Assembly: GCA_038058095.1 (NCBI GenBank)
Contig: JBBUBW010000014.1
Location: 1 to 26,502 of the forward strand
Length of the DNA stretch: 26,502 nt
DNA from: VMFW01 sp038058095
Lineage (GTDB): Bacteria > Patescibacteriota > Minisyncoccia > UBA6257 > 2-01-FULL-56-20
Direction: 5' to 3'
Shown here: positions 13,642 through 23,158 of the stretch, in pieces
Numbering within the stretch: the first letter of the stretch is position 1
Layout: each line of letters begins with the position of its first letter
Program-made: the position numbers and the translations under genes
Notes under the pieces: model-generated
What the model was told of the DNA's origin: nothing
What the model saw: the letters and a program-made list of their open reading frames with translations, nothing else
Databases searched by the model: none

Positions 13642-13683
13642 CTACTAATTACAAATTTGGTACGAATATACGAAAGAAGAATA
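13642..13683 (-). repeat. TACGAATATACGAA-type dispersed repeat, copy 1
   Basis: It shares CTAC..ATTAC.AATTT.GTACGAATATACGAA with 23929-23970. In both places it sits just upstream of AGAGAAA and an ATGAAT start, here the ancestral ssb start, there the gene at 23159-23920. It lies in the rpsF-ssb gap. Confidence 0.6.
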
Positions 13684-13724
13684 TCAGTTTTTTGTACAAT
13701 AGTAAATCCTTAGTATTTTGTATC

Positions 13725-14150
13725 TCACTGAAGGATTTCTTCGATCTTCCTTTCAAGAGCTTCGTTGCTTAGGGGCATTGAGGGTTTTACTTCCGGTTCC
13801 GCTTTTGCTACCAAAGGACGACTCGCCCGCGGTTTTGTTGATGCTTGATCTTTCGCTTTGGCGAAAGGCGGAGTAATAAAGAGAAATCTTAGGATTTCGG
13901 GATTGATACTTAAGTCGTGACTGATGGCCGTAAGTGATTCGGGGCTACCATTCATATGGAAAAAACCAAAAAAAGCCTGGGTTTCTTTTTTAATTTTATA
14001 AGCTAGAATAATTTTTCTAACTGGACCTTCGGAGACGATATCAAATTGATGCTGTTTTAAAAGCCTTGAAACCACAGCCGGTCCTTCTTCGGTTTTAGAT
14101 AGGAAGGAAATTTCGTAGTTTTTATTGTCGATTTTTTCTGTATTTTCCAT
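13725..14150 (-). CDS. rpsF: 30S ribosomal protein S6
   Basis: A divergent S6 of 141 residues. The ferredoxin-like fold is recognisable from YEISFLSKTEEGPAVVSRLL, EGPVRKIILAYKIKKETQAFFGFFHM and NPEILRFLFITPPF. A charged C-terminal extension of about 40 residues (KPRASRPLVAKAEPEVKP, ending in a short helix) goes beyond the core. S6 binds S18 on the 30S platform. It lies 9 nt downstream of rpoBC and upstream of ssb, the classical rpsF-ssb order. rpsR, which often follows, is absent. No Shine-Dalgarno is seen; it is probably expressed with rpoBC. Confidence 0.85.
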   Translation of the reverse strand: MENTEKIDNKNYEISFLSKTEEGPAVVSRLLKQHQFDIVSEGPVRKIILAYKIKKETQAFFGFFHMNGSPESLTAISHDLSINPEILRFLFITPPFAKAKDQASTKPRASRPLVAKAEPEVKPSMPLSNEALERKIEEILQ

Positions 14151-14159
14151 GACTAGAAA

Positions 14160-17100
14160 CTAGCTAATCTTTACTGGTTCGTCAAGTTCGACGGTTTGGC
14201 CGGATTCGACGTTAACCTCACCTTCATTTTCGGCATTTTCGTCTTCGGGTTGGCCCGACCGATTAGTCGGAAGGAGGCGGCCGATGATAACGTTTTCTTT
14301 AAGACCGCGCAAAGGATCAACTTTCGATTCGATGGCGGCTTTAACTAAAACCCGGGCGGTATCTTGGAAGGAGGCAGAGGACAAGAAACTTTCAGTCGAA
14401 AGGGCAACTTGAGTGATACCCATCAAGAGCTGGACAGCTTTAGCTGGCATTTTACCCTGGCGCTTAAGTTCTTTATTAAGCTCCAAAAATTTTGGCTTCT
14501 CAATGATTTCACCGGCTACTAAATCGAGAGCATCGCCGGCATCTTTAATTCTGACGCGAGAGAACATCTGCTTAACAATAATTTCAATGTGTTTGTTGTT
14601 AATTGAAGCGCCTTCGGAGAAATAAATTTTTTGAACTTCGCTTACAATATAACCCTCAACGGCATCTTTGCCTCGAAATTCTAAAAGCTCTTTAAGATCA
14701 ATATTTCCTTCTGATATCTGGTCGCCTTTTTTCAATTCATCATCCACTTTGACCAAGAAGGATGAAGAAATCGAAATGGCGTATTCGGTAGTTTTGTTCT
14801 TAGACTTGGCAGTTTTTTTAACCGCGCTCGCTTTTTTCTTGGGAATTAAGTGAAGGACTCGCAGAGTTCCTCTATCTTCAATTTTTTCGACTAAACCGTC
14901 TTCAGAAACCAAAAGGGCTTTACCTTTAGGAGGTCGGGCTTCAAAGATTTCCTCAATCCTAGGAAGACCGTGGGTAATATCGGAGCCAGCTACACCACCG
15001 GTGTGGAATGTTCTCATAGTAAGCTGAGTACCAGGCTCACCAATTGATTGAGCGGCGATAACCCCAACGGCTTCACCGATGCGAGATTGGGAATTATCTC
15101 CTAAACCAAGCCCGTAGCACTTACTGCAAACGCCATAAAGAGTTTTGCAGGTAATGGGCGAACGAACCTTGACTGAAGCGATATCTGACTTATCAATCAC
15201 TTCCGCGACCACTTTACTAATAACATCGCCGAGATGGACGACAACCTTCCTGCCAATTTTTACTTCTTCAAGCGAGGTGCGAGAGAAAAGACTGGTTGAT
15301 AAGGGTTGGCCGAATTTATTGCCACCGGTTCTAAAAATTGAAATACCATTGGTGGTTCGACAATCTTCTTCTCTAACGAAAACATCCTGCGCAACATCAA
15401 CTAAACGGCGAGTGAGGTAACCGGCTTGAGCGGTCTTAAGAGCGGTATCGGTAGTACCTTTTCTCGCGCCATGAGTGGAAATGAAGTATTCCAGAACACT
15501 CAAGCCTTCTTTAAGAGATGATTTGATGGGAAGCTCAATAGTTTCACCTTGAGAGTTCTGAACCAATCCTTTCATACCCATCATCTGAATCGGCTGAACC
15601 CAAGAACCGCGGGATCCGGAATCAATGATTTGGTAGATGGAGTTTTCTTCGGGAAGGACTTTAAGAATTAGAACAGATATTTCTTTTTTGGTTTTTTCCC
15701 AAATAGAGATTACGCGAGCCCTTCTTTCTTCTTTTGTAAGAAGACCGCTGCGGTATTGGGAATAAATCTCAGCAATTTTAGATTCGGCGTTTTTAAGAAT
15801 TTCCGGTTTTTCTTTAGGGATGATCAAATCAGACATTGACCAAGTGATGCCGGAACGAGTCGCTCTTTCGAAACCGAGCAGTTTGATTTTATCCAAAACT
15901 TCTCCGGTTTTTTCGAAACCATTTTTTTCAAGATATTCATCCATTGTTCTCGAGAGAGCCTTTTTGTTTAGAGTAGCGTTGATGAAAGTGTGGCCTTCAC
16001 CAAAAGTTTGATTGAACATTATACGCCCAATGGAGGTTACGAAATTATCTTTTGTGGACCCAATTTGGATGGGCTCCCGCAATTTAATCACGCCGTGGTT
16101 GGAGGCCATGAAAGCGTCGTGCACATCAACAAAACGCTTAACTGGACCGGTAAAAGTTGAGTTGAGTTGAGTAATATAATAGATGCCCAACACAATGTCT
16201 TGAGTGGGGGTGGTGATAAGGTCTCCGGTGGCTGGCTTTAGAAGATTGCGGTTGGAGGCCATAATTTCCCTAGATTCTCGCTGGGCTTCCTCAGAGAGAG
16301 GAAGGTGGACCGCCATTTGGTCGCCGTCAAAGTCGGCGTTAAATGCCATACAGGCATAGGGCGGAATCTGAATAGCTAATCCCTCGACGAGTATCGGCTT
16401 AAAGGCTTGAACGCTTAACCGATGGAGGGTTGGAGCCCGGTTTAAGAGAACATAGCGATCTTTAATGATTTCTTCGAGGATTGCCCAGATTTCATCGCTG
16501 GCTTGTTCGAGAATGCGGTTAGCGCTACGGATATTATTCGCCATTCCCCGGCGGATGACTTCGCTGATGACAAAAGGCCGAAAAAGTTCCAAAGCCATTC
16601 TTTTTGGCAGACCGCATTCATCAAGGTGAAGTTTGGGACCGACAACGATGACCGAACGACCGGAATAATCAACACGTTTACCGAGAAGATTTTGACGGAA
16701 TCGCCCTTGTTTACCTTTCAACATGTCAGCCAGAGAACGAAGCGGCCGACGTTGCGTGGAAAGTTGTTGAGTTCCAAAGCGGGCGGAGTTGTCTATAAGC
16801 GCGTCAACCGCTTCTTGGAGCATGCGTTTCTCGTTTTTGACGATAACGTCAGGAGCTTTTATTTCAATTAATTTTTTAAGGCGATTATTGCGGTTAATAA
16901 CCCGCCGATATAGGTCGTTTAAATCGGAGGTAGCATAGCGGCCGCCGTCTAAAGCAACCATAGGCCGGAGATCTGGGGGTAAAATAGGCAAAACAGTGAG
17001 AATGAGCCATTCTGGCCGGAGGTTATTACGGAGCATCGACTTGCACATTTTAAGCCGGCGAAGCTGTTTGATATCGATGGCCTTCTTCTTGGTGGTGGCA

Positions 17101-20100
17101 AGATCTTTCTCTATTTTCTGAATCTCTTTTCTTAAATCCATCTTCTCTAAAATCTCGCGAACGGCTTCGGCTCCGCTTGAAGCTTTGAAAACACTGCCAA
17201 AACGCCGAGCTAGGCCGAAGTACTCGAGTTCACTTAAGATATCGCTGGGTTTCAAGTCGTTTAGGAAATCGCGGGTTTGTTTAGCGGCGACAGTAAGCTC
17301 TTTTTTAACTTTGTCGTCTTTAACGCCAACAATTTTAAGTTTACTCTTAAGCTCGCGATCGAGTTCTTCGAGGGCTTGGCGCCGAGCTTCTTCATTAACT
17401 TCGGTGACAATATAGGCGGAATAATAGATGACTCTCTCGAGTTTAGTAGAAGATGTATCTAAGATAAGACTAAGCCGAGATGGGATACTTTTTAAAAACC
17501 AAATATGACAGACGGGAGCGGCGAGTTTAATATGGCCCATGCGCTCACGACGGACAATAGAGCGGGTAACTTCAACGCCGCATTTATCACAGACAACGTT
17601 TTTATATCTAATCCGGCGATATTTACCGCAATAACATTCGTAATCTTTGGTGGGACCAAAAATTCTTTCCGAGAAAAGACCGTCCTTTTCGGGACGCTGA
17701 GTGCGGTAGTTAATAGTTTCGGGTTTAATAACTTCGCCGTGAGACCATTTAAGAATATCGTCTGGAGAGGCGACGCTAATTTTTAGAGCTTTAAAGTCTT
17801 CGACACGGTCAACACCGGGTTCGTAAACGGGTTCAATATTGAAACTCAAAGCTTTTAACTCGGAGAGAAGGACGTTAAAGGAAGCAGGGATGTTGGGTTT
17901 TTTAATTTTTTCTCCTCTAATAATGGATTCATAAGCCGAAGACCTTCCTAGAATATCGTCGGACTTAATAGTAAGCATTTCTTGAAGGGTGTGCTTGGCA
18001 CCATAGCCTTCAAGGGCCCACACTTCCATTTCTCCAAAACGCTGGCCTCCAAATTGTGCCTTACCGCCGAGTGGTTGTTGAGTGATAAGCGAGTATGGTC
18101 CAATCGAACGAACGTGGACCTTGTCCTCGACTAAGTGGTTCAACTTCATTATATAGATGTACCCAACCATGACCGGCCGATCAAAGGGCTGGCCAGTGCG
18201 GCCGTCGATGAGTTTAATTTTGCCGTCTTCAGGAAGTCCAGCTTTTTTTAGTTCTTCTTGGATTTGGTCTTCAGTCGCCGAATCCAAGCCTGGGGTGACG
18301 GCTCGGTATCCTAATTTTGAGGCAGCCCAACCAAGGTGAGTTTCCAAAATCTGCCCGAGGTTCATACGAGAGACAACTCCAAGAGGATTTAATATGATGT
18401 CAACCGGAGTGCCATCTTCAAGGTGGGGCATGTCTTCGACGGGACGGACTTGAGAAATAACTCCTTTGTTCCCGTGGCGACCGGCCACTTTGTCCCCGAC
18501 TTGGATTTTACGGAGTTGAGCGACTTCGATTCTAATGCGTTTAATAATGCCAGGTTCAAGCTTGTCTCCTTGGTCGCGGTTAAAAATTTTTACGCCGACG
18601 ATTCGCCCTTGTTTGCCGTGAGGAAGAGTAAGAGAAGTATCTTTAACGTCTCTGGCCTTTTCTCCGAAAATAGCCCGAAGGAGTCGCTCTTCCGACGTAA
18701 GTTCAGCTTCGCCTTTCGGTGAAATTTTTCCAACTAAAATATCGCCGGCTTTAACTTCGGCGCCAATACGGATAATTCCCTCTTCGTCGAGGTTTTTTAA
18801 TTTTTCTTCTGAGACGTTGGGGATGTCGGGAGTGGTAATTTCAGGGCCGAGCTTGGTGTCGCGAACATCACAGTCAAAGTCTTCGATGTGAACCGAAGTA
18901 AAAAGGTCGTCGCGGACAACTCGCTCGGAGAGAATAACGGCGTCTTCGAAATTAGCACCTTCCCAGGACAAGAAAGAAACTAAAAGATTTTGGCCGAGCG
19001 CCAAAACTCCGTTATCTATAGAAGGACCATCAGCCAAAACTTCTCCTTTTTTGACCGATTGATGCGGAAAGACGACGGGTTTTTGATTGACCGAAGTGAA
19101 CTGGTTGGAGCGTTTAAATTTATTTAGATTGTGAACTTTGGTTCCTTTGGGATATTTAATTTTTATGTGCCGGCCGTCAGATTCGATTATTTCTCCATCT
19201 TCCTCGGCTTTTAGAAGATAACCAGAATCAGAAGCGGCTTTTTCTTCTTGGCCGGTGCCGACAAACGGCGCTTGAGGTTTAATCGAAACTACCGCTTGAC
19301 GCTGCATGTTTGAACCCATAAGAGCCCGGTTGGCGTCGTCGTGTTGAAGAAATGGAATAAGCGAAGTAGCAACGCTGATAAATTGGTGAGGAGCGACGTC
19401 GATATAATCCACTTCTTTCGGAGAACAAATACCTGGGTCACCTTTGATTCTGGCTTCAATGTTTGAATTGGTGAAAAAACCGTTTTCGTCTCGAAGATTC
19501 CCGTTGTGAGCAATTTTGTAATTTTCTTCTTCAATGGCGTCGGTCCAGACAACTTCTTTGGTAACTTGACCGTTTTTGACTTTGACGTAGGGAGTTTCCA
19601 AAAATCCAAATTCGTTTATCCTCGCGAAACTAGAAAGGTAGTTAATAAGGCCAATATTGGAACCTTCGGGAGTTTGAATGGGACAAATTCTTCCATAATG
19701 AGAGCGATGAATATCACGAACTTCAAAGCTGGCTCTTTCCCGAGTGAGACCGCCTGGACCCAAAGCCGAAAGCCGGCGCTTGTGTTCAAGCTCGGCTAAG
19801 GGATTGATTTGATCCATGAACTGTGAGAGCTGAGAAGAGGCGAAGAACTCTTTGATAACGGCGGCGATGGGACGGAAGTTGATAAGCTGGGCGGGAATAA
19901 GTGTTTCTTTATCTAGGATCGACATTCGATCTTGGATAATACGGCGAAGCCGGGCAAAACCAATTCTTAGCCTTCCTTGAAGAAGTTCACCGACGGTTTT
20001 TAGCCGGCGATTACCAAGGTGATCGATATCGTCGGGCTCAGCATTGGGAGTATTGTTTAAACGAATAATTTCACGAACGATAGCCAAGAGATCGTCTTGG

Positions 20101-20963
20101 CCCAAGAGACGCTCGGTTTTTTTCTTATCAAAGCCGAGGCGCTGGTTCATTTTAAACCTACCGACGGCGGAGATATCGTAGCGATCAAACCGCTTAAACA
20201 TGGCGTCAATAAGACTTTTGGCATTTTCGGGCGTAGCCGGATCGCTCGGTCTCAACCGGCGATAAACTTCCATATAGGACTCGGATAAATCTTTGGCTGC
20301 GTCTTTTTTAAGAGTAGCTTCAATGAATTTAACTGGTCCTTTATCAATATCTTTAAAAGAATTTCTAATCGATTCATCTGAGACGCCAAAAATTCTTAAA
20401 AGATCAGAGACGGGAACTTTTCGGTGGCGATCAATTTTTACAGCAATCGTGCCGTCGATTTCGGTTTCGAACTCAAGCCAAGCACCGCGGTTGGGTATAA
20501 TTTTAGCGCCAAAAAGATTCCTCCCACGCCATGGTACGGCAGTAAAATAAACACCGGCTGACCGAATAAGCTGGGAAACGACAACACGCTCAACTCCGTT
20601 AATAATAAATGTACCCCTTACTGTCATTATCGGAAATTCGCCGAAATAAACTTCTTGAGATTGGATCTTCCCAGTTTTTCTATCCTCGAGCCTTACCTTA
20701 ACTCGAAGCGCGGCCTCATAGGTTCCGTCGCGTTCTATAGTAACTTCTTCGCTGTATTTAGGTTCATCAAAACGAGACTCTTCGAAATAGAGCTCCAATT
20801 CTTTACTGGAGTGATCTCGGATGGGTGAAACTTCTTCAAAAATTTCTTTTAGGCCTTTATCGAGGAATCGCTTGTAGGACTCCAACTGAATTTCGTTTAA
20901 ATCCGGAATTTCGGTTAGGGGCTTGAAGCGACCAAAATTTTTGATGGGCAATGTTTTAAGCAT
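14160..20963 (-). CDS. rpoBC: DNA-directed RNA polymerase beta-beta' fusion
   Basis: One uninterrupted 2267-residue ORF carries the whole beta subunit (about 1-1045) followed directly by beta' (about 1055-2267). Beta hallmarks: the rifampicin-region block SSQLSQFMDQINPLAELEHK (376-395) and KVAGRHGNKGVISQV. Beta' hallmarks: zinc site Cys1110, 1112, 1125, 1128; the catalytic NADFDGD with Asp1544, 1546, 1548; the second zinc site Cys1868, 1939, 1946, 1949; and the trigger-loop region VGVIAAQSIGEPGTQLTMRT. The linker is only about ten residues (EPVYEPGVDR), joining the normal end of beta (LLSELKALSFNIE) to the normal start of beta' (EDFKALKISVASPDDILKWS). Nothing catalytic is missing. Such fusions are known in Helicobacter and Wolbachia. 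rpsF follows 9 nt later. Confidence 0.97.
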   Translation of the reverse strand: MLKTLPIKNFGRFKPLTEIPDLNEIQLESYKRFLDKGLKEIFEEVSPIRDHSSKELELYFEESRFDEPKYSEEVTIERDGTYEAALRVKVRLEDRKTGKIQSQEVYFGEFPIMTVRGTFIINGVERVVVSQLIRSAGVYFTAVPWRGRNLFGAKIIPNRGAWLEFETEIDGTIAVKIDRHRKVPVSDLLRIFGVSDESIRNSFKDIDKGPVKFIEATLKKDAAKDLSESYMEVYRRLRPSDPATPENAKSLIDAMFKRFDRYDISAVGRFKMNQRLGFDKKKTERLLGQDDLLAIVREIIRLNNTPNAEPDDIDHLGNRRLKTVGELLQGRLRIGFARLRRIIQDRMSILDKETLIPAQLINFRPIAAVIKEFFASSQLSQFMDQINPLAELEHKRRLSALGPGGLTRERASFEVRDIHRSHYGRICPIQTPEGSNIGLINYLSSFARINEFGFLETPYVKVKNGQVTKEVVWTDAIEEENYKIAHNGNLRDENGFFTNSNIEARIKGDPGICSPKEVDYIDVAPHQFISVATSLIPFLQHDDANRALMGSNMQRQAVVSIKPQAPFVGTGQEEKAASDSGYLLKAEEDGEIIESDGRHIKIKYPKGTKVHNLNKFKRSNQFTSVNQKPVVFPHQSVKKGEVLADGPSIDNGVLALGQNLLVSFLSWEGANFEDAVILSERVVRDDLFTSVHIEDFDCDVRDTKLGPEITTPDIPNVSEEKLKNLDEEGIIRIGAEVKAGDILVGKISPKGEAELTSEERLLRAIFGEKARDVKDTSLTLPHGKQGRIVGVKIFNRDQGDKLEPGIIKRIRIEVAQLRKIQVGDKVAGRHGNKGVISQVRPVEDMPHLEDGTPVDIILNPLGVVSRMNLGQILETHLGWAASKLGYRAVTPGLDSATEDQIQEELKKAGLPEDGKIKLIDGRTGQPFDRPVMVGYIYIMKLNHLVEDKVHVRSIGPYSLITQQPLGGKAQFGGQRFGEMEVWALEGYGAKHTLQEMLTIKSDDILGRSSAYESIIRGEKIKKPNIPASFNVLLSELKALSFNIEPVYEPGVDRVEDFKALKISVASPDDILKWSHGEVIKPETINYRTQRPEKDGLFSERIFGPTKDYECYCGKYRRIRYKNVVCDKCGVEVTRSIVRRERMGHIKLAAPVCHIWFLKSIPSRLSLILDTSSTKLERVIYYSAYIVTEVNEEARRQALEELDRELKSKLKIVGVKDDKVKKELTVAAKQTRDFLNDLKPSDILSELEYFGLARRFGSVFKASSGAEAVREILEKMDLRKEIQKIEKDLATTKKKAIDIKQLRRLKMCKSMLRNNLRPEWLILTVLPILPPDLRPMVALDGGRYATSDLNDLYRRVINRNNRLKKLIEIKAPDVIVKNEKRMLQEAVDALIDNSARFGTQQLSTQRRPLRSLADMLKGKQGRFRQNLLGKRVDYSGRSVIVVGPKLHLDECGLPKRMALELFRPFVISEVIRRGMANNIRSANRILEQASDEIWAILEEIIKDRYVLLNRAPTLHRLSVQAFKPILVEGLAIQIPPYACMAFNADFDGDQMAVHLPLSEEAQRESREIMASNRNLLKPATGDLITTPTQDIVLGIYYITQLNSTFTGPVKRFVDVHDAFMASNHGVIKLREPIQIGSTKDNFVTSIGRIMFNQTFGEGHTFINATLNKKALSRTMDEYLEKNGFEKTGEVLDKIKLLGFERATRSGITWSMSDLIIPKEKPEILKNAESKIAEIYSQYRSGLLTKEERRARVISIWEKTKKEISVLILKVLPEENSIYQIIDSGSRGSWVQPIQMMGMKGLVQNSQGETIELPIKSSLKEGLSVLEYFISTHGARKGTTDTALKTAQAGYLTRRLVDVAQDVFVREEDCRTTNGISIFRTGGNKFGQPLSTSLFSRTSLEEVKIGRKVVVHLGDVISKVVAEVIDKSDIASVKVRSPITCKTLYGVCSKCYGLGLGDNSQSRIGEAVGVIAAQSIGEPGTQLTMRTFHTGGVAGSDITHGLPRIEEIFEARPPKGKALLVSEDGLVEKIEDRGTLRVLHLIPKKKASAVKKTAKSKNKTTEYAISISSSFLVKVDDELKKGDQISEGNIDLKELLEFRGKDAVEGYIVSEVQKIYFSEGASINNKHIEIIVKQMFSRVRIKDAGDALDLVAGEIIEKPKFLELNKELKRQGKMPAKAVQLLMGITQVALSTESFLSSASFQDTARVLVKAAIESKVDPLRGLKENVIIGRLLPTNRSGQPEDENAENEGEVNVESGQTVELDEPVKIS

Positions 20964-20974
20964 TGTCTTTAGGG

Positions 20975-21004
20975 TTTATATTTTTAGGCGACGTTTAAAT
21001 ACAA
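20975..21004 (-). promoter_or_regulatory. Possible rpoBC promoter
   Basis: On the minus strand TATAAA (20975-20980) lies 11 nt before the rpoBC ATG, with TTGTAT (20999-21004) 18 bp upstream as a 4-of-6 -35 box. No Shine-Dalgarno precedes the start. The rest of the 114-bp gap after mltG shows only weak hairpins. Confidence 0.4.
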
Positions 21005-21077
21005 ACAAAGTGGTATCGACAAAAATCCACTCTCTATTCTTTTAATTATTTATAAAATCGGACAAAGAGGCCTCAAA

Positions 21078-22064
21078 TTATTTTTTTAGATAAAGAAAAA
21101 TCTTCTCGTTATGTTCTTCAAGAGTCTCAGAAAAGTAAGTCTTCCCGGTTTTAGGATCGCTTAAGAAAAACCAATAGGGAGAAGAATTTTTATCTAAAAC
21201 AGCCCGGACAGCAGAAACACCGGGGCTAGCTATTGGTCCCGGCGGCAAACCTCTATGTTGGTAGGTATTATAAGGGGAGTCAATTTTAAAGTCAAGTTTG
21301 GTAATGGGATAACAAACACCCCCCTCTTTTGAAAGGTTTTTCTTAATATAACAGATAGTGGCGTCAATTTGGAGGGGCATTCCAACCTTTATCCTTTTTT
21401 CAAGAATGCCGGCCACTAGCCGCCCATCTTCAAAATCAGACACCTCCTCCTGAACTAGAGAAGCAAGAACTAAATTCGACTCAAACTTCTCCGGGTTGCT
21501 ATCAAGAATTGGTTTGATGTTTGTATCAAAGCCTTCTAAAAAAATATCGACTACATCCTCAACTTTTGAACCGGTAAAAAATTTATAAGTACTAGGGAAG
21601 AGCCAGCCTTCGAGGGCGCGGTCTTTTGAAAATTCGATAAGGTCGCCCGATAAAATTACTTTTTGGTCGGTGAGTATTTTGTCGACCTCCGCGACCGAAA
21701 GCCCTTCGGGGATAGTGACCTCGACTTCCTCTCCCCCTCGAATAAGAATATTAATAATTTCATTGCCGTTTAGATTAGGAGAAAGTTCGTAAAGGCCGGG
21801 CTTTAGCTTGCTGGCGGATCCGGTTAAGAAAGCAAAGATTTTGAAAGCGAACGGAGAACGAATTAAATTTTCACTTTTGAGGCGGCTGGTAATACTAAGA
21901 AAACTATCGCCGGAATTTATTTTAAAAATACTCGACGAGGAAACCCCGCCCGGAGACCTAAGTCCAAAATTAATTGAGAGCGTAAAAATCAAAACAAGGG
22001 AGGTGGCTGAGAAGAAGAAAAGTTTTTTGGAGATAATCTCAAAGGGCTTTCTGTAGGCAAGCAT
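21078..22064 (-). CDS. mltG: Endolytic murein transglycosylase MltG (YceG-like)
   Basis: It cleaves nascent glycan strands in peptidoglycan at the inner membrane, probably setting glycan chain length. A basic N-terminus and one transmembrane helix (about 14-33) are followed by a LysM-like segment (INSGDSFLSITSRLKSENLI) and the YceG core: VTIPEGLSVAEV, LEGWLFPSTYKF, ASLVQEE with Glu207 at the catalytic position, VGMPLQIDATICYI, SPYNTYQHRGLPPGPIASPG and a C-terminal YWFFLSDPKTGKTYFSETLEEHN. It has 328 residues, a normal length. It follows rodA by 27 nt, so two peptidoglycan genes are paired, and precedes rpoBC. Confidence 0.94.
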   Translation of the reverse strand: MLAYRKPFEIISKKLFFFSATSLVLIFTLSINFGLRSPGGVSSSSIFKINSGDSFLSITSRLKSENLIRSPFAFKIFAFLTGSASKLKPGLYELSPNLNGNEIINILIRGGEEVEVTIPEGLSVAEVDKILTDQKVILSGDLIEFSKDRALEGWLFPSTYKFFTGSKVEDVVDIFLEGFDTNIKPILDSNPEKFESNLVLASLVQEEVSDFEDGRLVAGILEKRIKVGMPLQIDATICYIKKNLSKEGGVCYPITKLDFKIDSPYNTYQHRGLPPGPIASPGVSAVRAVLDKNSSPYWFFLSDPKTGKTYFSETLEEHNEKIFLYLKK

Positions 22065-22091
22065 ACGTTAGTTCAAAAATAACTTCCAAGG

Positions 22092-23135
22092 CTATGATTT
22101 TTTCGCGATAGAATTAATGATAGCGACGAGAAACGAGCTTGTCAAAAGACTTGACCCGCCGTGGCTTAAAAAGGGAAAAGTAACTCCGATAACGGGAGAG
22201 ATACCAAGGACTGAACCGATGTTGAGAAAAAACTGCCAGCTAAGAGCCATGGCTACACCGACACAAATGAATTTTTCGAAATTTTGGTCGGCCAGCGAGG
22301 CGATTTTGAGAATCCGAAAAATAATATAAATGAAGGCGGATAAGACTAAAATGCCAGCGAGCCAGCCCCACTCCTCAACGAGGGCGGCGAAAATAAAATC
22401 GGTATCTGGTGTGGTAAGAAATCCCAGTTGGGTTTGACTGCCTTGACCATAACCTTTGCCAAAAAATCCGGCCGAGCCGATGGCGATTTTTGCTTGGTTA
22501 ACGCTGTAATTAATACCTAGAGTATCTTTTTCGGGATAAAAAACAGCGACTATCCTGTCTCTTTGATAATTTTTTAGGATAGAAGACCACATAAAAACGC
22601 CCAGAAGGGAAAATATCAACAAAGCGAGCAAAAGACGCTTAAGAGGTAAACCACTTACAAGAAGAAACCCAAACCAGATTCCAAATAGAACGAGGAGAGA
22701 ACCGAAATCAGGCTGGATAGCAACTAGGCCCGCGGGAATCGCAAAGTAAATAAAAGATATAAATATATTCTGCCAACGAGCAACGCTCACATGACGGCGA
22801 CTAAAGAATCCGGCAAAAACTAGAATCAGACTGACTTTGACGAGCTCAACCGGTTGGAAAGTAAAAGGGCCGAGAGCGAGCCAGCTTCGAGTATTGTGGA
22901 TGAGTATCCCTTTAAAGTGAGTGAGGATTAAAAGAGCGATGGAAAAAAAATATAAACCCAAAACCAGCCAGCGATAATTCAGGAAAGAGCGCCAATCTAC
23001 AAAGAAAAAAATTAAGAAAATCAGAACACTAAGAAGAACCCAGGCGCCTTGGAGTAGGAAAATTTGAGAGGAAATACTCGAGAGGACAACGAGGCTTGAA
23101 GTTATTAAAAAACCAAGAGGAATATAGAGACTCAT
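22092..23135 (-). CDS. rodA: RodA/FtsW-family peptidoglycan polymerase (RodA-like)
   Basis: A 347-residue, roughly ten-helix SEDS protein, the glycosyltransferase that polymerises lipid II together with a class B PBP. Conserved segments are TRSWLALGPFTFQPVELVKV, IQPDFGSLLVL, NQAKIAIGSAGFFGKGYGQG, LGFLTTPDTDFIFAALVEEWG and VIGVTFPFLSHGGSS. The TQLGFLTTPDTDFIF stretch and short termini fit RodA (elongation) better than FtsW, but no paired PBP gene is in the window. It sits in an operon-like run with the gene at 23159 and mltG. It is slightly shorter than the usual 370-400 residues. Confidence 0.9.
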   Translation of the reverse strand: MSLYIPLGFLITSSLVVLSSISSQIFLLQGAWVLLSVLIFLIFFFVDWRSFLNYRWLVLGLYFFSIALLILTHFKGILIHNTRSWLALGPFTFQPVELVKVSLILVFAGFFSRRHVSVARWQNIFISFIYFAIPAGLVAIQPDFGSLLVLFGIWFGFLLVSGLPLKRLLLALLIFSLLGVFMWSSILKNYQRDRIVAVFYPEKDTLGINYSVNQAKIAIGSAGFFGKGYGQGSQTQLGFLTTPDTDFIFAALVEEWGWLAGILVLSAFIYIIFRILKIASLADQNFEKFICVGVAMALSWQFFLNIGSVLGISPVIGVTFPFLSHGGSSLLTSSFLVAIINSIAKKS

Positions 23136-23158
23136 AAATAGGGGTAAGCTAAATTACT

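Noticed and set aside
14160..20963. Rifampicin-region substitutions in RpoB (DQINPLAELEHK) as a resistance signal
   Set aside because: The main contact residues (the Asp of FMDQ, the His of EHKRR, the Ser of RLSAL) are those of the sensitive type. The other changes are common natural variation.
21078..22064. Apparent loss of the MltG catalytic glutamate (ASLVQEE instead of ASIVEKE)
   Set aside because: By alignment from memory, the catalytic residue of the E. coli protein (Glu218) is the last glutamate of the motif, which is retained here as Glu207. The change affects a neighbouring position.
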